Source: Candidatus Roizmanbacteria bacterium (lineage in GTDB: Bacteria > Patescibacteriota > Microgenomatia > UBA1406 > GWC2-37-13). Taken from it: a DNA stretch of 8,402 nucleotides. The stretch spans positions 1-8,402 of the forward strand of contig JACQRR010000033.1 of assembly GCA_016206365.1 (NCBI GenBank), given 5' to 3'. Below are positions 1 through 4,435 of the stretch, piece after piece. The notes under the pieces were generated by a model, which saw nothing but the letters and a program-made list of their open reading frames with translations, ran no database searches and was not told the origin of the DNA. Position numbers and translations under genes: made by a program. Every line of letters begins with the position of its first letter. Within the stretch, counting starts at the first letter, position 1.

Positions 1-154
1 AGGATATATAGACAAAAATAAAAAAACTGGAAAAGTTGTTGGTCATGCAAAAAGACTTGATTTTTTATTTAAAAAAACGAAGGGAAAAACAAATATAGTA
101 ATTTCTTGGATACCCAAAAAAGACGCCAGATATGTATTTAGAATTTCCATTTGA
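1..154 (+). CDS. 3' end of a small protein gene overlapping a retropepsin gene (possibly DUF5678-like), partial
   Basis: The frame beginning at base 2 is open from the window edge to a TGA at 152-154, giving the last 50 residues of a protein whose start lies outside. The fragment is Lys-rich and contains GKVVGHAKRL and ISWIPKK followed by an aromatic tail (RYVFRISI). It overlaps the start of the downstream protease gene by 23 nt, which suggests translational coupling. The short gene at 1813-2052 sits in the same way before a second protease gene, and its C-terminus also has an IP-x-K stretch followed by an aromatic tail (FYVSFEI). I therefore infer that the two are relatives. The GK-V-V-G-(10-15)-K pattern recalls DUF5678 proteins, which I know as neighbours of such proteases, but that assignment is tentative. 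No enzymatic motif is visible. Confidence 0.55.
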   Translation, partial: GYIDKNKKTGKVVGHAKRLDFLFKKTKGKTNIVISWIPKKDARYVFRISI

Positions 155-548
155 ATACGCAGAAATAGAGGGTTTGGGGAGATTATTTTATCCGATTGCT
201 CGATTGGCAGTAAAAACAATCGCAGGTTGGTATGATTTCGATTTTTTAGTAGATACCGGAGCCGACGTGACTACTGTTCCTTCGCATTTTCTTCCTGTTC
301 TTGGATTAAAAAAGTCGAATTTGTCAACAAGTTACACGACTGGAGTTGGAGGATTTAGCGTTAAAACTTGGGATTTCCTGCTTACTCTTAAGGTTGGAGA
401 GACAAAATTGAGAGTAGTCGCTTCTGCAGTAGAAACAAAAGAGGATTCTGAACCACTTTTATTAGGCAGAAAAGATATTTTTGAAACTAGATTTAATTTA
501 TTTTTAGACAGCAAAAGAAAACTGACAGTAATCTCCGAAAATAAATAA
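132..548 (+). CDS. Retropepsin-like aspartic protease (clan AA), 138 aa
   Basis: A single-domain aspartic protease of the retroviral type, which should work as a homodimer with each chain giving one catalytic Asp. The active-site motif DTGA is at residues 41-44, preceded by hydrophobic FLV and followed by a hydrophobic stretch. The second family hallmark, two hydrophobics plus Gly before a helix, is LLLG at 109-112, followed by a typical final strand (NLFLDSKRKLTV). Length (138 aa) fits a one-domain retropepsin. No signal peptide or membrane segment is seen, so it is probably cytoplasmic. The ATG at 132 lies inside the end of the preceding small gene (23-nt overlap) and no Shine-Dalgarno stands out, so it is probably translated by coupling. 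A terminator-like hairpin lies 109 nt downstream. The substrate is unknown. The protein is only distantly similar to the second retropepsin at 1452-1832. Confidence 0.85.
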   Translation: MYLEFPFEYAEIEGLGRLFYPIARLAVKTIAGWYDFDFLVDTGADVTTVPSHFLPVLGLKKSNLSTSYTTGVGGFSVKTWDFLLTLKVGETKLRVVASAVETKEDSEPLLLGRKDIFETRFNLFLDSKRKLTVISENK

Positions 549-656
549 GATTTAGTTGTGGTGAGATCAACTCTTTCTCTTCACGACTTGCCGTCTCTTT
601 ACAAAAAAATTCGAGATGTGTTCGGCCTCGCTTATTTTTTGCGCGCACAATTTTTA

Positions 657-680
657 TGCTCGCTTTCGACGAGCAATTTT
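657..680 (+). terminator. Rho-independent terminator-like hairpin after the first retropepsin
   Basis: A 6-bp stem TGCTCG/CGAGCA (657-662 with 670-675) with a 7-nt loop is followed by ATTTT and then further T-rich sequence to about 690. It is the first such structure downstream of the + strand pair ending at 548. The rest of 549-814 shows no convincing gene; the open frame at 558-743 would run through this hairpin. Confidence 0.5.
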
Positions 681-814
681 ACTCTTTTTCCCAGAATATA
701 CCTCTACCTTTTTATACCACCCCGTCTAGCTTATTATCTGTAATTACTAGAAAAGGATTAATTGCTTGACGACGATTATTTCACATTATGGTACAAGATG
801 ATTTAGATAATCAT

Positions 815-1174
815 TTAATCTGGGTATGGAAAACGTACGTTGTCCGTGTATCCACATATTCTAGATTGCGGTGTTATATTTGCATGACATTCTGTGCACC
901 ATCTTTTCCACCCAAGGCTCTCGTCAAAAACTTCACTTCTATCAAAGATTCTTGGAGCCTCTTCTAAAATGTGCAATTTATTTACTGTGCAATAATCAAC
1001 GTTTTCTCTACAAAGTAAAACGGCCGTTTTACCTTCTACACTGACAGTAGCAAGTGAGTTGGGTCCGTGAATTGGCAATCTATTCTTCGTTCTTTTGGTT
1101 TGGGACGTTCTACCCACATATTGTTGAATAATTATATCATAATCAGCGGGTTCATAAAAGTTGAGTTTATTCAT
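815..1174 (-). CDS. Hypothetical protein, 119 aa, with a Cys/His cluster
   Basis: I do not recognise this protein. The frame extends upstream to a TTG at 1189, but the ATG at 1174 is the better start; no Shine-Dalgarno precedes either. The sequence is a balanced mix of charged and hydrophobic residues without a membrane segment. The N-terminal half has a basic stretch (QTKRTKNR) followed by LPIHGPNSLATVSVEGKTAV, and Cys55 and Cys62 lie mid-protein. Near the C-terminus is WCTECH followed ten residues later by another Cys (C93, C96, H97, C107), which could bind one metal ion, though spacing does not match a zinc ribbon I know. It lies alone on the - strand between the two small-gene/retropepsin modules, convergent with the first. 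That it is a gene rests on length, codon-like composition and lack of a competing frame. Confidence 0.55.
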   Translation of the reverse strand: MNKLNFYEPADYDIIIQQYVGRTSQTKRTKNRLPIHGPNSLATVSVEGKTAVLLCRENVDYCTVNKLHILEEAPRIFDRSEVFDESLGWKRWCTECHANITPQSRICGYTDNVRFPYPD

Positions 1175-1282
1175 GCAAAACAAAAACAATTAAACACAAA
1201 TAAATTCAAGGAAAAATTTATGTAGAAATTACTATTTTATTTCCATTTTTATTTTTGGTATATTAATACTGTGACCAAAAAG

Positions 1283-1330
1283 CCGTTAGGATTTTTGAAG
1301 GCCGCTTCGGTCAAGTCCTAACGGATTTTA
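1283..1330 (-). terminator. Long hairpin, likely terminator for the leftward retropepsin operon
   Basis: The outer stem CCGTTAGGA/TCCTAACGG (1283-1291 with 1316-1324) is perfect over 9 bp. TTGA/TCAA (1295-1298 with 1311-1314) and CCG/CGG (1302-1304 with 1308-1310) extend it inwards. On the - strand the stem is followed by CTTTTTGG (1275-1282), a proper T tract, so it would stop transcription coming from the protease gene that ends at 1452. The + strand side is weaker (ATTTT). Confidence 0.6.
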
Positions 1331-1390
1331 ACACAATCAGAGGGGCCATTTTTATTGAGTTTTGTTCTTTTAATTTTTTGCATTTTCTTT

Positions 1391-1439
1391 ACACTTAAAA
1401 ATTGCGGTCGATATTTAAGTGTGTTCGAACCGACTTTTT
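1391..1439 (+). other. Two overlapping, mutually exclusive hairpins
   Basis: A perfect 9-bp inverted repeat ACACTTAAA/TTTAAGTGT (1391-1399 with 1414-1422) has a 14-nt loop. Within and beyond it, CGGTCGA (1405-1411) can pair with TTCG-A-ACCG (1424-1432), followed on the + strand by ACTTTTT. The two stems cannot form together, because the second stem uses the loop of the first. The second is terminator-like for + transcription. No + strand gene is close enough to assign it to. The surrounding 1175-1451 region has no gene I can support. Confidence 0.35.
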
Positions 1440-1451
1440 ACGAGGCAGATT

Positions 1452-1832
1452 TTATTCTATCCGCAGATTACCTCTTTTAAAATTGAGATAGAGATTGAAA
1501 TTACGTAGGTAAGAAAGTCCGAGTAGTCCGTCGACTCCGGCATCCGAAGGAAGATCTTTTATAATACAAAAAACATTGCGGGCAGTTTTATTCAAGACTG
1601 TGATTTTTGGAATTGTGGTAAGCGGTACATTTTCAACCGATGAAGCTGTTGTAGTTGATGTAAGATTTTTTGGATTAATTTTCAAACCTAGACCTGTTGC
1701 TATCCACCAAGGTAATACTACGAAGCTGGCCCCTGTATCTAGAACAAATTTTGCATGTAAGGCGATCTTCCCCTCTAAATATGCATCTAATATTATTGAT
1801 GAAGTCCGTGGATTAAATTTCAAAAGAGACAT
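1452..1832 (-). CDS. Retropepsin-like aspartic protease (clan AA), 126 aa
   Basis: A second one-domain aspartic protease, probably active as a homodimer. The catalytic motif DTGA is at residues 32-35 (FVLDTGASFVVLP), and the classic second motif is DGLLGLSYLRNF (101-112), followed by the closing strand NLYLNFKRGNLRI. This pattern is textbook for the bacterial retropepsin-like Asp_protease_2 group. It lacks a signal peptide. Its ATG overlaps the last 20 nt of the upstream small gene (1813-1832), the same arrangement and the same relative frame as the pair at 1-548. The two proteases share the hallmarks but little else, so they are not a recent duplication. Transcription should start at the promoter before 2052 and end at the hairpin near 1283-1324. 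Confidence 0.88.
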   Translation of the reverse strand: MSLLKFNPRTSSIILDAYLEGKIALHAKFVLDTGASFVVLPWWIATGLGLKINPKNLTSTTTASSVENVPLTTIPKITVLNKTARNVFCIIKDLPSDAGVDGLLGLSYLRNFNLYLNFKRGNLRIE

Positions 1833-2052
1833 AAAAAGTAAAGCTCATGCCTTTAGCTGGGATTTCACCAGTATAAAGAGTAGCCACATGAGCGCCTTTT
1901 TTTAATTTAGCCAGTGATTTGTAAATATCGTCACGCTTGTCACTAATAACAAGAGGATTCATTTCGAGTACTTTATGTTCTTTAGTTTCTTTAATTACTT
2001 TAGCAAGAATCCATTTGTTTTTATATTTTTTTTTTAGATCTGCAATTTTCAT
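1813..2052 (-). CDS. Small protein (79 aa) paired with retropepsin, DUF5678-like
   Basis: A 79-residue, lysine-rich soluble protein, first gene of a two-gene leftward operon. It begins MKIADLKKKYKNKW; the Tyr-Lys-x-Lys-Trp element near residues 10-14 resembles the conserved YKGKWVA start of DUF5678 proteins. A middle region with a short helix (IYKSLAKLKKG) and a tail (EIPAKGMSFTFYVSFEI) follow. It resembles the truncated protein at the window start in its IP-x-K plus aromatic tail and in its position before a protease gene. The family call is inference from pattern. A role as substrate, inhibitor or partner of the protease is suggested only by the overlapping gene order. A good promoter (2066-2094) stands directly upstream with a leader of about 7 nt. 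Confidence 0.75.
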   Translation of the reverse strand: MKIADLKKKYKNKWILAKVIKETKEHKVLEMNPLVISDKRDDIYKSLAKLKKGAHVATLYTGEIPAKGMSFTFYVSFEI

Positions 2053-2065
2053 ATTTGTTAGATTA

Positions 2066-2094
2066 ATTTTAGACTATAATCTATGAATTATCAA
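2066..2094 (-). promoter_or_regulatory. Sigma-70-type promoter for the leftward retropepsin operon
   Basis: On the - strand a -35 box TTGATA (2089-2094) and a -10 box TAAAAT (2066-2071) are separated by exactly 17 bp. The expected start point near 2059 leaves about 7 nt before the ATG at 2052, so the transcript would be almost leaderless. A + strand TATAAT at 2075-2080 overlaps this region and could serve the tRNA-Ser gene, but no good -35 box goes with it. Confidence 0.6.
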
Positions 2095-2128
2095 TACTAT
2101 TTTGATAAAATTAAGCATCTAAAATATA

Positions 2129-2215
2129 GGAGAAGTCGCATAGTGGCCGAGTGCGTACGCCTGGAAAGCGTATATGGCAGCAATGTCATCGCGGGTTCGA
2201 ATCCCGCCTTCTCCG
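2129..2215 (+). tRNA. tRNA-Ser (anticodon GGA)
   Basis: The acceptor stem GGAGAAG (2129-2135) pairs with CTTCTCC (2208-2214), with discriminator G2215. The anticodon stem TACGC/GCGTA (2156-2160, 2168-2172) encloses loop CTGGAAA with anticodon GGA at 2163-2165. A long class II variable arm (TGGCA/TGTCA, 2175-2179 with 2184-2188) marks it as serine. The T arm is GCGGG-TTCGAAT-CCCGC. The 3' CCA is not encoded, so it must be added by CCA-adding enzyme. It reads UCC and UCU codons. Confidence 0.97.
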
Positions 2216-2256
2216 CAAAAATAACCTATAGTTTGAAAATATGACCTTCTTTATGT

Positions 2257-2285
2257 AAAGTCTTTTTATTTTAAGACTTTTAAAA
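2257..2285 (+). terminator. Weak hairpin after tRNA-Ser
   Basis: AAAGTCTT (2257-2264) and AAGACTTT (2273-2280) form an 8-bp AT-rich stem with an 8-nt loop, 42 nt after the tRNA. What follows is TAAAAA, not a T tract. It could be a processing or termination site for the tRNA transcript, with low certainty. From here to 2434 there is no gene; the region holds the inverted tRNA copy and an AT-rich promoter-like stretch. Confidence 0.3.
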
Positions 2286-2339
2286 ATATAAAGATAATAC
2301 TTATTTGAACTCGTCCTAGTTTAATGCAATCCTTCAGGT

Positions 2340-2355
2340 CTATGCGACTTCTCCT
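2340..2355 (-). repeat. 16-nt inverted copy of the tRNA-Ser 5' end
   Basis: CTATGCGACTTCTCCT is the exact reverse complement of 2128-2143, that is, one base upstream plus the first 15 nt of tRNA-Ser (acceptor strand and start of the D arm). The match ends abruptly on both sides. An RNA crossing both sites could pair here and block the acceptor stem; alternatively it is a scar of an integration or rearrangement at the tRNA gene. Confidence 0.75.
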
Positions 2356-2434
2356 TAAATCTAAAGCTCTATTTTGACTCTAAAATTATATCACGGTGCG
2401 TATCTTTATGTGTCTTTAAAATATAACTATATAT

Positions 2435-2460
2435 GCTACAGTGCTACGTAGCATTGTAGC
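2435..2460. promoter_or_regulatory. 26-bp palindrome at the promoter of the TrpR-like gene (putative operator)
   Basis: A 26-bp inverted repeat centred between 2447 and 2448: left arm GCTACAGTGCTAC, right arm GTAGCATTGTAGC. All 13 positions pair if one G-T wobble is allowed (2441 with 2454). It follows directly on AT-rich TATAAC/TATATA elements at 2423-2434, so the transcription start would fall inside it. A near-identical copy lies at the other end of the gene (3140-3165). Position and symmetry fit an operator for the dimeric TrpR-family protein encoded 147 nt downstream; this is inference. Confidence 0.6.
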
Positions 2461-2488
2461 GATTGGTATTTATTCCGCCACTCGAATA

Positions 2489-2572
2489 CCTCGAATCTTG
2501 ATTCGAGGATGAGAGGAGAAATAATACATTAGGGAACAAACTACATCGTAAGCAAGGCTATCGAGGTAGTTT
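2489..2572 (+). other. Structured 5' leader of the TrpR-like gene
   Basis: Between the operator-like palindrome and the start codon, two hairpins can form: CCTCGAAT/ATTCGAGG (2489-2496 with 2501-2508, 4-nt loop) and AAACTAC-a-TCG/CGA-g-GTAGTTT (2538-2548 with 2562-2572). A second CTCGAAT at 2481-2487 could compete for the same 3' arm. A 7-codon open frame ATG...TAG (2509-2532) with a purine-rich stretch follows the first hairpin; it has no Trp codons. No known riboswitch or T-box consensus is recognised. Confidence 0.4.
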
Positions 2573-2607
2573 ATTTCAAACCTGAATATTTGATAAACTG
2601 AAATTAA

Positions 2608-3156
2608 ATGACTAACATAAAAAAACTAAGCAAATTATCAAAAAAGGAAGAGCTGGATTTAGTATTTGATCTAATCAACGCTATTGCTTTGGTCAACAAT
2701 CCTAAGAAGGCGTCATTGTTACTGCAAGATTTGTTGGCTCCGGCTGAAATTAAGAATATTAGTAAGCGACTGCGAATTGCGAAACTGTTGGTCGAAGGCA
2801 GAACTCAAAGAGAAATAACTGACGAAATGCACTGTAGTTTCGCAACTATATCCAAAATGAGTACGTGGTTAGATGAGGCTGGTTTTGGTGTCAAAGAAAT
2901 CGTAACAAAGTTACCTAAAAGACAAGAAGAGGTTAATTTTGTCGGTAATAGGTTCAGGCAGTATCGACTGCCGGAAGCCATCTGGGAAGACTATCTGAAT
3001 CTTAAAGCATTTGTCCAACAAAGACGTGTAGAAGAACTAATGGAAAATTCAAAAACAAAGAAAGAGCTATTTGATAAAATCCAAGAAGCAGTCGTCGATA
3101 TTTATAAGAAAAAGTCTAAAAATAAATTGGGAGTAAAACGCTACACCGCTACGTAG
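2608..3156 (+). CDS. TrpR/YerC-YecD-family transcriptional regulator with C-terminal extension, 182 aa
   Basis: The first ~100 residues match the Trp repressor superfamily of the YerC/YecD type: an all-helical dimerising part, LLAPAEIKNISKRLRIAKLL (43-61, a strongly conserved segment), then the helix-turn-helix GRTQREITDEMHCSFATISK (64-83) that reads a palindromic operator. TrpR itself uses tryptophan as co-repressor; YerC-type proteins are less well understood, so the ligand here is open. Residues from about 105 to 182 are extra compared with the ~100-residue family norm, are rich in charged residues and probably helical (IWEDYLNLKAFVQQRRVEEL, then a Lys-rich tail), and match nothing I know. 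The gene is monocistronic and bracketed by two almost identical palindromes, which points to autoregulation. No Shine-Dalgarno precedes the ATG. The stop codon lies inside the second palindrome. Confidence 0.85.
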   Translation: MTNIKKLSKLSKKEELDLVFDLINAIALVNNPKKASLLLQDLLAPAEIKNISKRLRIAKLLVEGRTQREITDEMHCSFATISKMSTWLDEAGFGVKEIVTKLPKRQEEVNFVGNRFRQYRLPEAIWEDYLNLKAFVQQRRVEELMENSKTKKELFDKIQEAVVDIYKKKSKNKLGVKRYTAT

Positions 3157-3171
3157 CATTGTAGCATTTTT
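3140..3171 (+). terminator. Second 26-bp palindrome, overlapping the stop codon, terminator-like
   Basis: This copy (3140-3165) differs from the one at 2435-2460 in only two adjacent bases (CC in place of GT at 3146-3147). Those changes break two inner pairs, leaving GCTACA/TGTAGC and GCTAC/GTAGC stems. It encodes the last residues and TAG stop (3154-3156) and is followed by ATTTTT (3166-3171), so it can act as an intrinsic terminator. The same sequence could also be a second regulator-binding site. Confidence 0.6.
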
Positions 3172-3215
3172 CCCCGCTCTCAAATTTCTCTCACATTTTC
3201 ATTTCTTCTTTTCTA

Positions 3216-3257
3216 AAATTTCTTCTCTTCTTAATCTGAAATTTCATCTCTTCTTAA
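3216..3257 (+). repeat. Two 19-bp direct repeats, 23 bp apart, upstream of the hydrolase promoter
   Basis: AAATTTCTTCTCTTCTTAA (3216-3234) recurs at 3239-3257 with one mismatch (CATCTC for CTTCTC). A shorter relative, AAATTTCTCTCAC, stands at 3182-3194. The region 3172-3260 is strongly pyrimidine-rich on this strand. The second repeat ends just before the -10 box at 3262, so the repeats occupy the position of a -35 region or activator site. Confidence 0.5.
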
Positions 3258-3261
3258 AAAG

Positions 3262-3267
3262 TATAAT
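3262..3267 (+). promoter_or_regulatory. -10 box of the alpha/beta hydrolase gene, predicted leaderless
   Basis: A perfect TATAAT ends 6 nt before the ATG at 3274, so the usual start point 7 nt after the box would be the A of the start codon. No Shine-Dalgarno could fit. No good -35 box is seen 17 bp upstream, where the direct repeats lie. Confidence 0.6.
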
Positions 3268-3273
3268 TGGGTT

Positions 3274-4428
3274 ATGAAGAAAATGATTATTTTTGCAGCG
3301 GTGGTGGCAATTGCAGGAATCATTGTTGGCGTAACATATGTAAAACAGCAGAAAATTATTTCGCCTTTGGGCAAGGGAATACTTTTACAGGAAAAAAAAC
3401 TACTCCAGTATTCCTATACGGCATTACAAAAGTCGTTGTTTTCCGGCGGCGAGATTGCGATCGGCGATGTCATAAAAGACAAGGAAGAGTTTAGCTCCTA
3501 TCTTTTTTATTTTAATGTCAGAGGGAAAAAAGTAAGCGGACTTATGAATCTGCCCAAAAAACCCGGCGACTACCCCGTCATTATTATGATCCGCGGCTAC
3601 GCCGATAAAGATATTTATGAGCCGGGAGTCGGGACAAGTCACGGAGGAGAACTAATGGCAGAGAACGGTTTTATCACGCTGGCTCCGGACTTCTTGGGTT
3701 ATGGCTTTTCCGACAAAGAACCGCCTGACGCCATGGAAGACAGATTCCTGACGTATGTTACCGTATTGGAGCTTATAAGCTCCATAAAAAATCTAAATGC
3801 GGCTTTGGAAAATATAGGGCTTGCGGCACGATTCGATAAGACAAATTTAGGAATCTGGGGTCACAGCAACGGCGGGCAGATAGCTTTATCGGTTTTAGAG
3901 ATTTCGGGAAAAGAGTACCCGACAGCGCTATGGGCGCCGGTTTCCAAACCATTCCCCTACTCCATCCTTTATTACACCGACGATATACCCGATCATGGGA
4001 GAGCTTTGCGGAAAGTTGTCGCCGATTTTGAAAAAGACTATGACGCGGAAAAATATTCTTTCACCAACTACTTAGATCGGATCAAGGCGCCGCTCCAGAT
4101 TCACCAGGGAGGGGCAGATGAGGAAGTTCCGCAAAAATGGTCGGATACTCTGGTCGAAACATTGAAAGAAAAGGAAAAAGACGTCGAATATTTCGTTTAT
4201 CCCGGTGAAGTTCATAATTTTGACCAAGGGAATTGGAATTTGGTAATGCAGCGGACAATGACATTTTATAATAAATGGTTTAGAACTCATCTTAAAACTT
4301 CAGCTCGATATGACGTTTTTCGCACGCCGACACCCCGCTTATCGGGGACCTCGGCGATCTGCTCAAAACGCATATCTTCGCTTCAGTTAGGTTTAATTTA
4401 TAAGTTTCAGATATTTTCTAGATTGTAA
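3274..4428 (+). CDS. Membrane-anchored alpha/beta hydrolase (S9/dienelactone hydrolase-like), 384 aa
   Basis: Residues 4-23 form one hydrophobic segment behind MKK, a signal anchor or uncleaved signal, with no lipobox Cys, so the enzyme probably acts outside the membrane. The fold is shown by the oxyanion-hole strand VIIMIRGYAD (102-111), the nucleophile elbow GHSNGG (196-201, Ser198), a likely acid Asp282 (HQGGADEEVP) and His314 (PGEVHNF). These are typical of prolyl-oligopeptidase/acyl-peptidase-like and dienelactone-hydrolase-like enzymes; peptide or ester substrate cannot be decided. The conserved domain ends near residue 341 (FYNKWFRTHLK). The final 43 residues are encoded over a palindromic repeat element (4307-4376) and look like acquired sequence. 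Seven nt separate the stop from the next gene, a membrane-anchored GH18 enzyme. Confidence 0.85.
   Translation: MKKMIIFAAVVAIAGIIVGVTYVKQQKIISPLGKGILLQEKKLLQYSYTALQKSLFSGGEIAIGDVIKDKEEFSSYLFYFNVRGKKVSGLMNLPKKPGDYPVIIMIRGYADKDIYEPGVGTSHGGELMAENGFITLAPDFLGYGFSDKEPPDAMEDRFLTYVTVLELISSIKNLNAALENIGLAARFDKTNLGIWGHSNGGQIALSVLEISGKEYPTALWAPVSKPFPYSILYYTDDIPDHGRALRKVVADFEKDYDAEKYSFTNYLDRIKAPLQIHQGGADEEVPQKWSDTLVETLKEKEKDVEYFVYPGEVHNFDQGNWNLVMQRTMTFYNKWFRTHLKTSARYDVFRTPTPRLSGTSAICSKRISSLQLGLIYKFQIFSRL
4307..4376. repeat. 70-bp palindromic element inside the 3' end of the hydrolase gene
   Basis: Nested inverted repeats share one centre: GATATG-a-CGTTTT (4307-4319) with AAAACGCATATC (4365-4376), CGCCG (4325-4329) with CGGCG (4352-4356), and CCCCG (4333-4337) with CGGGG (4343-4347) around a 5-nt loop. 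The core is much richer in GC than its surroundings. The reading frame passes through it, giving residues TPTPRLSGTSAICSK and others that have no place in the hydrolase fold. No T tract follows, so it is not a plain terminator. It looks like a REP- or MITE-like insertion. Confidence 0.65.
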
Positions 4429-4435
4429 AATATAA

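Noticed and set aside
558..743. 61-codon open frame on the + strand starting with GTG
   Set aside because: It runs through the terminator-like hairpin at 657-675, has no ribosome site, and its composition (FLCSLSTSNFTLFPRIYLYLF) is typical of translated AT-rich non-coding DNA.
1576..1905. 109-codon frame opposite the second retropepsin
   Set aside because: It is antisense to a gene with clear DTGA and LLG motifs and shows no family pattern of its own.
2435..3165. Insertion sequence bounded by the two 26-bp palindromes
   Set aside because: The palindromes are in direct orientation by their two-base difference, no target duplication is visible, and the enclosed gene is a repressor rather than a transposase. 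A mobile unit is left only as an alternative.
3267..3494. 75-codon + frame overlapping the hydrolase start
   Set aside because: The overlapping frame encodes the hydrophobic anchor and hydrolase domain; this one is a Cys/Arg-rich shadow.
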